A stretch of DNA of 64,000 nucleotides from Methylomicrobium lacus LW14 (GTDB lineage Bacteria > Pseudomonadota > Gammaproteobacteria > Methylococcales > Methylomonadaceae), in NCBI RefSeq assembly GCF_000527095.1, contig NZ_AZUN01000001.1:2927501-2991500 (forward strand). Direction: 5' to 3'. Below are positions 27,805 through 36,882 of this stretch, one piece after another. The translations under genes were made by a program, and so were the position numbers. The number at the start of each line of letters is the position of its first letter. Within the stretch, counting starts at the first letter, position 1. The notes under the pieces are model-generated. The model was not told the DNA's origin. It worked only from the letters and a program-made list of their open reading frames with translations, and did no database searches.

Positions 27805-27959
27805 AGCGGCGTTTCGGCAGGAAAAAGAGATCAGTCTCAGATTTTACCCTATACGCGGCCAAAGGCGTAAAAATCGGCGTCACGATTCGGCGCTGCCGCG
27901 CGTTTATTACGTTTATAATCTCGAAGCTTCCGGCCACAGCCGCCAACCCCCTTGTGATC

Positions 27960-29282
27960 ATGCCTATCAACGAAACTCATCTGTACAGCAAACTGGCCTG
28001 GCGCCTGTTGCCGCCGCTCTACATCATCTATATCCTGGCCTATCTCGACCGCCTGTGCGTGGGTTTCGCCCAATTGCAGATGAAGGATGCGCTGCAGTTT
28101 AGCGATACGGTTTACGGCTTCGGCGCGGGCATCTTTTTTGTCGGCTACATGCTGTTCGAGATACCGAGCAATCTGATCCTCGAAAAAGTCGGCGCGAAAC
28201 TGTGGCTGACCCGGATCATGATCACCTGGGGACTGATTTGCTGCGCGATGGTCACCATCGAAACGCCGCAAGGCTTTTATGTGCTGCGCTTTCTGCTCGG
28301 CCTCGCCGAAGCGGGCTCGTTTCCGGGCATGATCCTGTATTTCAGCTATTGGTTTCCGGCGCCGGTCAGGGCCAAGTACGGCGCCTTGTTGATCACCGCG
28401 ACCGCGGCCTCCGGCGTGCTCGGCGCGCCGCTGGCAGGACTCTTGCTCGGCATGGACGGCGCCTTCGGGTTGCAGGGCTGGCAATGGCTGTTTCTGGCCG
28501 AGGGCGCGCCCTCGGTGCTGTTCGGTTTCATACTGTATTTCTGGCTGACCGATCGTCCCGCCAAGGCAACCTGGCTCAATGCGGAAGAGAAGGCCTGGCT
28601 CGAACGCACGCTGGCCGCCGAACAGCAGGCCGACTCGCACCATCACGCCGCCGATCTGGGCCAGGCGCTGCGCCACCCGAAGGTCTGGCTGCTGGCGCTG
28701 ATCTATTTTGCGGTGGTGATCAATTATTACAGCATCAGCCTGTGGCTGCCGCAAATGATCAAAACCTGGTCAGGACTCGACAATGTACACACCGCGCTGC
28801 TGACCGGCCTGCCCTACCTCGCGACCGTGATCGTGATGGTGATCGTCGGCGCGCACTCGGACAAGACCCGCGAGCGGCGCTGGCACATCGTAATCTGCGC
28901 CTGGGTGGCCGCCGCGGCGTTCGCGCTGAGTCCTTATCTCGAATCGCCGGTCCTGGCGATAGGCGCGATCACGATCGCGGCGGCCGGCATCTGGAGCATC
29001 CTCGCGCCGTTCTGGACCCTGCCGCACACGCTGTTGAAAGAAGGTCCGGCCAAGGCCTCGGGCCTGGCGCTGATCAATGCGATCGGCAATCTGGGCGGCT
29101 TTGCGGGCCCCTCTATCGTGGCCTGGCTGAAGACCGCGACCGGCGATTTCAAGCTGGCGCTGCCGCTGCTCGCGGCAACGATGGCGGCGGGCGTATTACT
29201 GATTTTCGTTGCCGCGCCAGCCGAAGCGAGGAAGAAATCGGATGGGGCAAAAAAGCGTAAGCGGCTTGGATTCAATAGCTAA
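27960..29282 (+). CDS. MFS transporter, anion:cation symporter-like (ACS family)
   Basis: A 440-residue transporter with 12 predicted helices in two halves separated by a charged loop (AEEKAWLERTLAAEQQADS). The first helices read WRLLPPLYIIYILAYLDRLCVGFAQ, followed by VGYMLFEIPSNLILEKVGAKLWLTRIM, the signature of the ACS family that moves organic anions such as tartrate, phthalate, glucarate or hexuronates. The substrate is not predictable. A GTG at 27954 is also in frame, but the ATG at 27960 gives the family-like MPINETHLYSKLAWR. It stands alone between the divergent gspA and eda. Confidence 0.87.
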   Translation: MPINETHLYSKLAWRLLPPLYIIYILAYLDRLCVGFAQLQMKDALQFSDTVYGFGAGIFFVGYMLFEIPSNLILEKVGAKLWLTRIMITWGLICCAMVTIETPQGFYVLRFLLGLAEAGSFPGMILYFSYWFPAPVRAKYGALLITATAASGVLGAPLAGLLLGMDGAFGLQGWQWLFLAEGAPSVLFGFILYFWLTDRPAKATWLNAEEKAWLERTLAAEQQADSHHHAADLGQALRHPKVWLLALIYFAVVINYYSISLWLPQMIKTWSGLDNVHTALLTGLPYLATVIVMVIVGAHSDKTRERRWHIVICAWVAAAAFALSPYLESPVLAIGAITIAAAGIWSILAPFWTLPHTLLKEGPAKASGLALINAIGNLGGFAGPSIVAWLKTATGDFKLALPLLAATMAAGVLLIFVAAPAEARKKSDGAKKRKRLGFNS

Positions 29283-29324
29283 TCGATACTATTGCGTTGG
29301 ATTCATAGACTTGTTTTTCCTTTT

Positions 29325-29352
29325 TTGACATTTGCCCACCGCTCGATACAAT
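29325..29352 (+). promoter_or_regulatory. Sigma-70-type promoter for eda
   Basis: TTGACA (29325-29330) and TACAAT (29347-29352) are separated by 16 bases, nearly consensus. Transcription would begin near 29359, giving a leader of about 185 bases before the eda ATG at 29544. Confidence 0.7.
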
Positions 29353-29543
29353 GTTATAGATATTAAAATCATGATTTTGGTGGAGAGTTTCACCCTTGCT
29401 GGCGCCGAGCCCGTCTCCGCCAAATGAGGAAATGACCGCTTTTATCGCCGAAAATCAATAGCCTGGAGCCTTGTTCCGGGCGATCCTTAAACACTTTAAT
29501 GTCATGGAAGACCGACATTATCACCCCAATCTCATACGAACAC

Positions 29544-30194
29544 ATGGCAAATCAGCACTGGAAAATTCAGCCTAACGAAGTTTTGACCGCCGGCCCCGTG
29601 ATACCGGTCATGGTCATCAAAAATCTTGACGACGCGGTGCCATTGGCGACAGCCTTGGTCGCGGGCGGCATCCGCGTGCTGGAAATTACCTTGCGCACAC
29701 CGGTCGCGCTGGAGGCGATCAACAGGATCAGCCGGGAAGTCGAAGGCGCGATCGTCGGCGCCGGCACGATAGCGAACCCTCAGCAATTACAAGCCGCGGC
29801 GGACGCCGGCGCGGTGTTCGCGATCAGCCCCGGCATCACCGCCTCGTTGCTGAATGCGGCGGTGAAAGGCAACATCGCGCTGATTCCCGGCATTGCGACC
29901 CTGTCCGAACTGATGCTCGGCATGGAATACGGCCTGGATCATTTCAAGTTTTTCCCGGCCGAAGCCGCGGGCGGCATTCCGATGCTGAAATCGATTGCGG
30001 GCCCTTTTCCGCAGGCGACCTTTTGCCCGACCGGCGGCATCTCGCCCGAAAATTATCAGGCCTACCTCAAATTACCCAATGTCGCCTGCGTCGGCGGTTC
30101 ATGGCTCGCCCCCCAGGATGCGCTGAATGCGAAAGACTGGGCGAAAGTCACCGAACTGGCGAGACAGGCGATTGTTAACGCCAATCCCGATTAA
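29544..30194 (+). CDS. eda: 2-keto-3-deoxy-6-phosphogluconate aldolase (KDPG/KHG aldolase)
   Basis: Class I aldolase of 216 residues, splitting KDPG to pyruvate and glyceraldehyde-3-phosphate. It has the catalytic Glu region RVLEITLRTP, the Schiff-base Lys in DHFKFFPAEAAGG and the phosphate-binding FCPTGGISPEN. The open frame begins at 29499, but the ATG at 29544 (MANQHWKI) matches the family start. No edd is adjacent. In RuMP methylotrophs KDPG aldolase is the cleavage step of the Entner-Doudoroff variant, which fits gnd/zwf/pgl elsewhere in the window. Confidence 0.93.
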   Translation: MANQHWKIQPNEVLTAGPVIPVMVIKNLDDAVPLATALVAGGIRVLEITLRTPVALEAINRISREVEGAIVGAGTIANPQQLQAAADAGAVFAISPGITASLLNAAVKGNIALIPGIATLSELMLGMEYGLDHFKFFPAEAAGGIPMLKSIAGPFPQATFCPTGGISPENYQAYLKLPNVACVGGSWLAPQDALNAKDWAKVTELARQAIVNANPD

Positions 30195-30258
30195 TTGCTT
30201 TCGAAAACGACACTAAGTAAGACACGCCGCATCGGCGCCACAACCGAGATTGACCATC

Positions 30259-31563
30259 ATGAACAAGCCCAGCGCTATCGTCCTATCCACTCCCGAATCC
30301 GAGCCACTGTGTACATTGCCGGTGTTGTCCGGCACCATGGGACCCGACGTGCTGGACGTCCAGTCCCTGTACAAACAGGGCGGCATGTTCACCTACGATC
30401 CTGGCTTTACCTCGACCGCCAGTTGCCGTTCCGCGATTACCTACATCGACGGCGAAGCGGGCATCCTGCTGTACCGCGGCTACCCGATCGAGCAATTGGC
30501 CACGCAATGCACCTTCCTGGAAGTGTGCTATCTGTTGCTGGAAGGCGAACTGCCGGACTACGATCAATTGCAGCAGTTCGAGCGCAATATCACGATGCAC
30601 ACGATGGTGCATGATCAGTTGACCAACTTTTTCAAGGGTTTCCGCCGCGATGCGCACCCGATGGCGATCATGGTCGGCGTCGTCGGCGCGTTGTCCGCGT
30701 TTTATCACGACGCCTTGGATATTCGCTCGAAAAGCGACCGTGAAATAAGCGCAATCCGGCTTTTGGCGAAGGTGCCGACGATCGTGGCGATGTGCCACAA
30801 ATACAGTACCGGCTCGCCGTTTATGTATCCGCAAAACAAACTCAGTTATGTCGAAAACTTCATGCGCATGATGCTGTCGACCCCGTGCGATGAATTCGTG
30901 CCGAATCCGGTATTGGTCAGGGCGCTCGACCGGATTCTGATCCTGCATGCCGACCACGAACAAAACGCCTCGACCTCGACGGTCCGCCTGGCCGGCTCCA
31001 GCGGCGCGAACCCGTTCGCCTGCATCACCGCCGGCATCGCCTGTCTGTGGGGCGCGGCGCACGGCGGCGCGAACGAAGCAGTGCTTAACATGCTGCAGGA
31101 AATCAAGGATATTTCCCGTATCGGCCTTTATATCAACAAGGCGAAAGACAAAAACGATCCGTTCCGGCTGATGGGATTCGGCCACCGCGTCTATAAAAAT
31201 CACGATCCGCGCGCCAAACTGATGCGCGAGACCTGCCATGAAGTCCTGAACGAACTGGGATTGCAGGACGATCCTTTGTTCAAGCTGGCGATCGAACTGG
31301 AACGCATCGCGCTCGAAGACGAGTATTTCATCCAGAAAAAACTGTACCCGAACGTCGATTTTTATTCCGGCATCGTGCTGCATGCACTCGGCATTCCGAG
31401 CAAGATGTTTACCGCGATCTTTGCGATGGGCCGCACGGTCGGCTGGATTTCGCATTGGGACGAAATGATTGCCGATCCCGAGCAAAAAATCGGCCGGCCG
31501 AGACAGCTTTACACCGGCGCCACCCGCCGCGATGTGCCGGCGCGGCATGGCAAAGCCGTTTAA
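30259..31563 (+). CDS. gltA: Citrate synthase (type II)
   Basis: Condenses acetyl-CoA and oxaloacetate at entry to the TCA cycle. The 434-residue length is typical of hexameric type II enzymes. Active-site histidines lie in ILHADHEQNAS and GAAHGGANEAV, and the signature is MGFGHRVYKNHDPRAKLM. The catalytic Asp region is VDFYSGIVLHALGIP, and the C-terminal GWISHWDEM is conserved. The N-terminal region has the type II beta-sheet domain. The ATG at 30259 is preferred over the in-frame TTG at 30250. It lies 65 bases after eda on the same strand, and a SemiSWEET follows. Confidence 0.96.
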   Translation: MNKPSAIVLSTPESEPLCTLPVLSGTMGPDVLDVQSLYKQGGMFTYDPGFTSTASCRSAITYIDGEAGILLYRGYPIEQLATQCTFLEVCYLLLEGELPDYDQLQQFERNITMHTMVHDQLTNFFKGFRRDAHPMAIMVGVVGALSAFYHDALDIRSKSDREISAIRLLAKVPTIVAMCHKYSTGSPFMYPQNKLSYVENFMRMMLSTPCDEFVPNPVLVRALDRILILHADHEQNASTSTVRLAGSSGANPFACITAGIACLWGAAHGGANEAVLNMLQEIKDISRIGLYINKAKDKNDPFRLMGFGHRVYKNHDPRAKLMRETCHEVLNELGLQDDPLFKLAIELERIALEDEYFIQKKLYPNVDFYSGIVLHALGIPSKMFTAIFAMGRTVGWISHWDEMIADPEQKIGRPRQLYTGATRRDVPARHGKAV

Positions 31564-31628
31564 CGTCATAAAGACCAGCCGGATAAGAAAACCCGGCAGG
31601 TCTCCTGAGCAATACTGGAGTACTCGGC

Positions 31629-31925
31629 ATGCCCGCTCTGCCTGATGTGATCGGCTATGCAGCCGCGCTATTGACGACCGCTTCGTTCCTGCCGCAGGCA
31701 ATTCTGACGATCCGGACCCGCGATACCGCCGCGCTCTCGCTGTCGATGTACGGCATCTTTACGCTCGGCGTGTCGCTTTGGCTGATCTATGGCCTTTTTC
31801 TGCACAATCTGGCGATCATCGCGGCGAATGCGGTCACCCTGCTGCTGTCCGCCTCGATCCTGTACGTCAAAATTTATAATTCACTGACCCGCCGGGAATG
31901 CCCGCACACGCCGGAAGAGCACTGA
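31629..31925 (+). CDS. SemiSWEET-type small sugar transporter (PQ-loop)
   Basis: A 98-residue protein with three hydrophobic helices and the PQ motif in TASFLPQAILTIRTRDTAALSL near residue 22. It is the bacterial half-SWEET that dimerises to form a sugar pore. GGAG lies nine bases before the ATG. The C-terminal tail carries Cys and His (RRECPHTPEEH). It lies 65 bases after gltA. Known SemiSWEETs move sucrose or glucose, but the substrate here is unknown. Confidence 0.88.
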   Translation: MPALPDVIGYAAALLTTASFLPQAILTIRTRDTAALSLSMYGIFTLGVSLWLIYGLFLHNLAIIAANAVTLLLSASILYVKIYNSLTRRECPHTPEEH

Positions 31926-32113
31926 AAAGTCCTCCCGAAAGGCCGCGGCGGTAAACGGAAAAACTGAGTTTTCTTACCCGAAACCTTGGCGTCTGCCCTG
32001 CGCCGCCAATTGCATTTTCCTTATAAATCAAATAGACTGCGTTTCATTTCAAGCATCGGCGCCTTCTCCATTCCGAGGGATTTTTCGCGCGACTCATCCC
32101 CAATCTGGCAACC

Positions 32114-33400
32114 ATGAACATCAATAGACTAAACAAACCACACAATGCCGGCGGCATCGGCGGCATCATCAACAGCATTCAGACTCTGTTTATTGCCGGC
32201 CTGAGAGTATGGACCATTCCGATTGTGCTGATGCTGAGTATGGCGACAGGTTTTACCACCTTTTACGGCTTGTCGCATTTCATCGTCTCCTGGATTGCGC
32301 TGATCATCACGGTTGCGATCCAGTCGATCATCGTGATCAGCTCGCTGGAAATCGCCGGCATCCACTGGAAAGCGAATAAATTTCGCTTCTTCAGCGTGCT
32401 CGTGTCCTTGCTGGTCGCGGTTTCGGCCTCGATCACCTTCTCTTATTTCAAGTTCTATGAAATTTCGCAGAAAGAAACGATTCAAATCGACCGGCTGAAC
32501 AAAATCCGCTCCGATGTGAACGTCTATCTGAAGAACGTCGCCGATACCAAAACCCGAGTTTTGAAACAGCAGCAGGAAGAACTCGACAAGGCTTCGTCGA
32601 ATGTCACCCAGGCCTATTTCGGCACCCATCCGGATGCGCCGCAAACGCAGAAAAACATGGTCGGCCAGGGGCCGTTTTTCCGTTATCAAAAAGAAGTTTT
32701 CGAGACCAAAAAAAAGGAAGCCGCGCAGGTCGTGCAAAACTTCGAGAAACTGAATCAGGATATCCGCGTGCTGCAAAACGGCCTGACCGAGTGGAACATC
32801 AAGGCGCCCGATACGGAAGACCGTTATCGGAAAATCGTTTCCAGTTTGCAGGAGGTCTCGATCAAATTCAACCAGATGGCGACCAATAACGGTGTAATTG
32901 CGCCGAACATGCCGGTTCTGATGACTTACTCCGAAGTGGTCCAGGGCATCACGCCGTCGTTTGCGATGTGGCAGGACTTTTCACTGTTTGCTTTCCTGTG
33001 CGCATCGATGGCGGATTTTTTTACCGTGTTTTTGTCCTACCGCCTGGAATTCACCGCGCCGGGCCCCTTGAGCGAGCGCGAACAGGAACTGGTGTTCGAA
33101 TGCCTGCGCCAGTTTACCGAGTTTAGAATCAACGAAAACGACGAACTCGAGATGGTGATCGAAAAATCCGAAATCGAAAAAGCCCGGCGTTATTCGGACT
33201 GGTCGCGGATGTTTGCGGTCGGCTTCTTGTTGAGCCGCGGCTTCTTGCGCAAGATCGATTCCAAATCGGTCGAGTTTGCGCCGAATCTGTATCCCTTGAT
33301 CGCCGAGCGGATGAGCGCCCAACTGCGCGCGCTGAAGTCGCAACAGGCCTTACCGGCGGCGAGCCAACAAGTCGCGCTGGAGGTGTCCGATGACGAATAA
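32114..33400 (+). CDS. Uncharacterised membrane protein with large coiled-coil domain (first of an overlapping pair)
   Basis: I do not recognise this 428-residue protein. Three hydrophobic helices lie at about 29-50, 57-77 and 93-114, followed by a long charged region (about 118-260) with heptad-like coiled coil. A further helix is at about 285-307 (DFSLFAFLCASMADFFTVFLSYRLEF), and the C-terminal cytoplasmic part has AYR-like basic patches. No catalytic motif is visible. The stop overlaps the next start by 11 bases, showing tight coupling. It may be a membrane scaffold for the second protein. Upstream about 190 bases are non-coding, so it probably has its own promoter. Confidence 0.6.
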   Translation: MNINRLNKPHNAGGIGGIINSIQTLFIAGLRVWTIPIVLMLSMATGFTTFYGLSHFIVSWIALIITVAIQSIIVISSLEIAGIHWKANKFRFFSVLVSLLVAVSASITFSYFKFYEISQKETIQIDRLNKIRSDVNVYLKNVADTKTRVLKQQQEELDKASSNVTQAYFGTHPDAPQTQKNMVGQGPFFRYQKEVFETKKKEAAQVVQNFEKLNQDIRVLQNGLTEWNIKAPDTEDRYRKIVSSLQEVSIKFNQMATNNGVIAPNMPVLMTYSEVVQGITPSFAMWQDFSLFAFLCASMADFFTVFLSYRLEFTAPGPLSEREQELVFECLRQFTEFRINENDELEMVIEKSEIEKARRYSDWSRMFAVGFLLSRGFLRKIDSKSVEFAPNLYPLIAERMSAQLRALKSQQALPAASQQVALEVSDDE

Positions 33401-34655
33401 ACAAGCCCTGCTCGACGCCTGGCTGGCCGGCCTCGCCCCGCAAACATTCCCTGACGAGTTTGAAGACGAAATCTGGGACCCCGGCTTCGACGGCGAGAGC
33501 CGCGTCGTCCTGTCCAAGCTCGGTCCTTATTACAAGCTGTTCGCCTATCCAGCGAAATTTTTTCCGCGCTTCTACCATCAGGTCTATCTGCTGCCGGTTG
33601 CCGAATGGCCGATCAAGGTCTCCACCAGCCTGTACGGGGGGCTTTGCACGATCGAAGCCCAGTTGACGATCCATTTCCAGGCGACATTCACCTATGCCGA
33701 ACGCAACCTGGATACACTCTCGAACATCAACGCGCATATCAAAACCGGCTATGACGGCCTGATCAAGACCACCGTCGACGCCGAACTCAGAAACCTGCGC
33801 AACGGCAACTGGATAGAATCCGGATTGACCGCGACCGAAAGACAGATCGAACGCACGATCAATGAAGCGCTGGCCGTCAAACACATCAAGTGCCGCGCGA
33901 TTTGCTCGCTGACCCCCGCCTTCGCCGACATAGAAGACAGCCAGGGTCTCGACGGACGCTTCACACAGGAGGCCGTTTATCTGAGCATCCTCGAAAAAAA
34001 TTTCGAGTTTCGTGAAAAACAGGCGCGCGAGAAGACCCGTCAGGAACAAATGCTCGAAAAAGAGCGTCTCGAGCACCTGCATCAACTGAATGTCTTGCAG
34101 CAGCAAAAACTGGCCCTGGAAAACGAAAACCAACACCTATTGCTGGCCACCCAGGAAAAACAAAACGCCGATCAGTTTGCGATCGAGGCCAAGCTGCATG
34201 AAGAAAAGATCAACCACGAAAAGCATCTGCAAAGCATCGAGCAGGCCGCCGCGCTGAAATATGAAATCGAGCAGCAGGCGCGCCAGCAAGAGCTGGAACT
34301 GCAATTACACGCCAAAAAGCTCGAACACGAAGCGATCTTGAAAGAAAGGGAACTGCAGTCCGAATACAAGGCGCAGGAAATATTGCAGCACGAACAACAA
34401 AAATACGAGGAGCAACTCGAAGCCGAACGCATCGAGCATCAAACCCGCCTGAAGGAAATGCAGTTGCAGGCCGAAATCAAGGAACTGGAACTGCGCGTCG
34501 AAGTGACCAAAAACAAGGACGCCTACCTGCACCGGCAAATCGAATGGCTGGTGCTGGACAAACAACGCGCGGAATTGTCGCGAGCGATCAAGGAAGCCGA
34601 GCACGACATCGACGCGGTGAATCGTTTGTCGCTGCAGCAGTCACAGTCGCAGTAA
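33390..34655 (+). CDS. Uncharacterised long coiled-coil protein with a possible SPFH/band-7-like domain (second of an overlapping pair)
   Basis: A 421-residue protein. Residues about 70-195 resemble an SPFH/band-7 fold in pattern: beta-rich QLTIHFQATFTYAERNL, then LIKTTVDAELRNLRNG and a closing helix RTINEALAVKHIKCRAI. This is similarity of layout rather than a verified match. Residues about 205-415 are an uninterrupted Glu/Gln/Lys/Leu-rich coiled coil, and there is no membrane helix. GGAGG precedes the start, which overlaps the upstream membrane protein gene. SPFH proteins with such stalks form ring assemblies on membranes, so a complex with the partner is plausible but inferred. Confidence 0.55.
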   Translation: MTNKQALLDAWLAGLAPQTFPDEFEDEIWDPGFDGESRVVLSKLGPYYKLFAYPAKFFPRFYHQVYLLPVAEWPIKVSTSLYGGLCTIEAQLTIHFQATFTYAERNLDTLSNINAHIKTGYDGLIKTTVDAELRNLRNGNWIESGLTATERQIERTINEALAVKHIKCRAICSLTPAFADIEDSQGLDGRFTQEAVYLSILEKNFEFREKQAREKTRQEQMLEKERLEHLHQLNVLQQQKLALENENQHLLLATQEKQNADQFAIEAKLHEEKINHEKHLQSIEQAAALKYEIEQQARQQELELQLHAKKLEHEAILKERELQSEYKAQEILQHEQQKYEEQLEAERIEHQTRLKEMQLQAEIKELELRVEVTKNKDAYLHRQIEWLVLDKQRAELSRAIKEAEHDIDAVNRLSLQQSQSQ

Positions 34656-35061
34656 AAAAGTTAAAGAAAGAGGGCCATATCCAGTAAAAACTGGCTGATG
34701 GCCCCGATATTGTCCCGCTTAGCGAAACCATCGGCCATGCGCTACTCGTTGCATTGTTGTTTAAAAGCTTAAGCGTTGTTGCACCGATGCACCTGATGCG
34801 TATCGAAACACGACTCTAGTCTTATAAAGTTATGTTTTTCAATACTTGTTGATAAGGCAGACCCTGACTTGAACAATCTAACACTCTTGCTAATTCGTAT
34901 GCGTCAACTCTCCTTTTCGCCGATTTCTTACCGCCTGTTGTAAATTCGCTTCGACCCCACTGATTTGTTGCGCTGTCATCATTTCGTAACATTTCCGTCA
35001 TTTTTCTGTCATCTGAATTCCCTATCCTTGCCGCAGTTTCTATCATCACTGTGAGCAACGC
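34656..35061 (+). other. Long intergenic stretch holding the OprP-like porin promoter
   Basis: About 400 bases between the coiled-coil gene and the porin. A hairpin near 34672-34704 (GGGCCAT...ATGGCCC with inner CCAG/CTGG) may end the upstream transcript. The middle has no supported gene. The distal end carries the Pho box listed separately. Confidence 0.55.
34973..35028 (+). promoter_or_regulatory. Tandem Pho box and -10 element of a PhoB-activated promoter
   Basis: Four consecutive 11-base units begin at 34973 (CTGTCAT), 34984 (TCGTAAC), 34995 (CCGTCAT) and 35006 (CTGTCAT). Each has the CTGTCAT-plus-four-base PhoB half-site pattern, forming two adjacent Pho boxes. The last CTGTCAT ends ten bases before a -10-like TATCCT (35023-35028), the exact arrangement where PhoB replaces the -35 contact. 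The porin ATG is at 35062. Confidence 0.85.
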
Positions 35062-36657
35062 ATGAACTTTTCCAAACTGACCTTGGCCATGGCAACTGTC
35101 CTTGGCGCCGGAGCGTCTTCATCTGCTTTTGCGATCGATCTATACGTCGATATCAAAACCAAACAGATTTATGCCGAACCCGGTCCGCACCGGCAAAAAA
35201 TGGGCTCGTTCGAAAGAGTCGAAGATGCACCCGCGAAAACCTCCGAGCAAACGAGCAACGCTGGCGAAATCGCAGCAATTCGCGAAGAGTTGGCATTAAA
35301 AGACAACCAAATCAAGGCGCTTGAAGAGCATGCCCAAGAAGCTACAGCGCCTGACTCGGTAAAAGTCAAACTCGACGACGGAATACATTTTGCAACCAGA
35401 GACGGCAATTTTACAGCCGGCATTAACGGACGCATGCAGGTGGATTCGCAGACCAATCTCAACAACCAAGTCGCCCCTGCTACCGGATCGGCTTTGCCTA
35501 ATGAATTGAATGATGGCGTAGGTATTCGTCGCGCGCGTCTGGGCATTGAAGGGACTTTTTTCAAAAACACCGATTACAAATTTGAGTATGACTTTACTCG
35601 AGGCAACGGCACGACTGGCGCCGGGGTTACCGATGCATTCATCCGTTATAATTTTTCCAAGCCGTTTTCAGTTAAATTCGGTGCCTTTAAAGAGCCGTTC
35701 AGTTTAGAAGAAGCCACCAGTAACCGTTACATTACGTTCATTGAGCGTAACATGATAACCAACACCTTCATCGACAACCTCAATACTTACAAAGTAGGTA
35801 TCGGTGCCAACTATTCAGCCGATCGCTGGCAGGCTGCTACATCCCTCCAAACCGAACCTGTTGGGGCCAACGGAGCGAGTAACAGCTCAATCAATACAAA
35901 CGGAGGCAGCAATCGCAATAACGGCAGTGGCGATACCAATTGGGAAGTCAACGCGCGGGTGAGTGGTCTGCCCTGGATGGAAAGCAAAACCAAATTCTGG
36001 CATGTGGGTACTTCGGGATCCTATATCAGTGTCAATAACAATTATAAGGCTGATCAAACATTTAGTAATGGTGGTATTTCGTTCGCCAACGGCCTTGATA
36101 CCAACGTAGACCGTACCAATATTTTAAATACGGGACAGTTGACTTCAGGTGCCCTGGGGGCAGCAAATTCGCGTCAAGTTGATCATTTTACCCGTTTTGG
36201 CGCAGAAACTGCTCTGGTTTACGGACCCTTTTCTGTACAAGGCGAGTATATTGCCACGAACCTTTCAGGCAAAGGCTATGACGGTGACACCCTGGATGGT
36301 TACTACGCCTATATGACCTATTTCTTAACCGGTGAGTCGCGCGCTTACAAAGCCAAAACCGGCGCCTGGGATCGGATAAAGCCTAATCACAACTTTGATA
36401 TGAAAGGCGGTTGGGGCGCCTGGGAACTTGCCACAGGCTTCGATTCAATCGATCTGGAAAGCGGCCCGATTCATGGTGGTAAAGCCCAAACCGCCAAGTT
36501 TGGCATCAACTGGTATCCTAATTCGCATGTCCGTGTGATGGCCAACTATATTCATGCGCTGGATATTAATACCGGTGACGTAGCAGATACACGTAGTTTA
36601 GCCTTCAATAATGCGGATTTGGATATTCTTGAAACGCGTGTCCAACTTGATTGGTAA
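35062..36657 (+). CDS. Phosphate-selective porin, OprO/OprP-like
   Basis: An outer-membrane protein of 531 residues with signal peptide MNFSKLTLAMATVLGAGASSSAFA. A short N-terminal segment has a coiled coil (AIREELALKDNQIKALEEHAQ), as in OprO/P. The barrel has DGNFTAGINGRMQVDSQTN, RARLGIEGTFFKNTDYKFEYDF and KFGAFKEPFSLEEATSN, the OprO/OprP pattern, and ends ETRVQLDW with an aromatic terminus. It should take up phosphate or polyphosphate across the outer membrane. The upstream tandem Pho box strongly supports phosphate-starvation control. A terminator follows. Confidence 0.9.
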   Translation: MNFSKLTLAMATVLGAGASSSAFAIDLYVDIKTKQIYAEPGPHRQKMGSFERVEDAPAKTSEQTSNAGEIAAIREELALKDNQIKALEEHAQEATAPDSVKVKLDDGIHFATRDGNFTAGINGRMQVDSQTNLNNQVAPATGSALPNELNDGVGIRRARLGIEGTFFKNTDYKFEYDFTRGNGTTGAGVTDAFIRYNFSKPFSVKFGAFKEPFSLEEATSNRYITFIERNMITNTFIDNLNTYKVGIGANYSADRWQAATSLQTEPVGANGASNSSINTNGGSNRNNGSGDTNWEVNARVSGLPWMESKTKFWHVGTSGSYISVNNNYKADQTFSNGGISFANGLDTNVDRTNILNTGQLTSGALGAANSRQVDHFTRFGAETALVYGPFSVQGEYIATNLSGKGYDGDTLDGYYAYMTYFLTGESRAYKAKTGAWDRIKPNHNFDMKGGWGAWELATGFDSIDLESGPIHGGKAQTAKFGINWYPNSHVRVMANYIHALDINTGDVADTRSLAFNNADLDILETRVQLDW

Positions 36658-36733
36658 CGGCTATATCAGGCTCGTTAGGTTAGGTTTTATCCCCCAGCCA
36701 AACCGACGAACCTAAAGTAGGTGATAGACAAGC

Positions 36734-36770
36734 AAAAGCCGCACTGTTTTATGACAGTGCGGCTTTTTTT
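36734..36770 (+). terminator. Rho-independent terminator after the phosphate porin
   Basis: A 14-base stem AAAAGCCGCACTGT/ACAGTGCGGCTTTT with a six-base loop continues into seven T. It also has A residues upstream, so it may act on both strands. Confidence 0.93.
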
Positions 36771-36882
36771 ATGGGGAGACGCAAAGGCTGGCTAAATGGG
36801 GCCGCGGAAAAAGCCGCTTTTCAACGTGAACGCCGGGTATCGAAAGGACGCCGAACAGGCGTCTTAGGCAGGACAACATCAT

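Noticed and set aside
34822..35058. 78-codon minus-strand frame upstream of the phosphate porin
   Set aside because: It covers the Pho boxes and promoter, and has no ribosome binding site or recognised motif.
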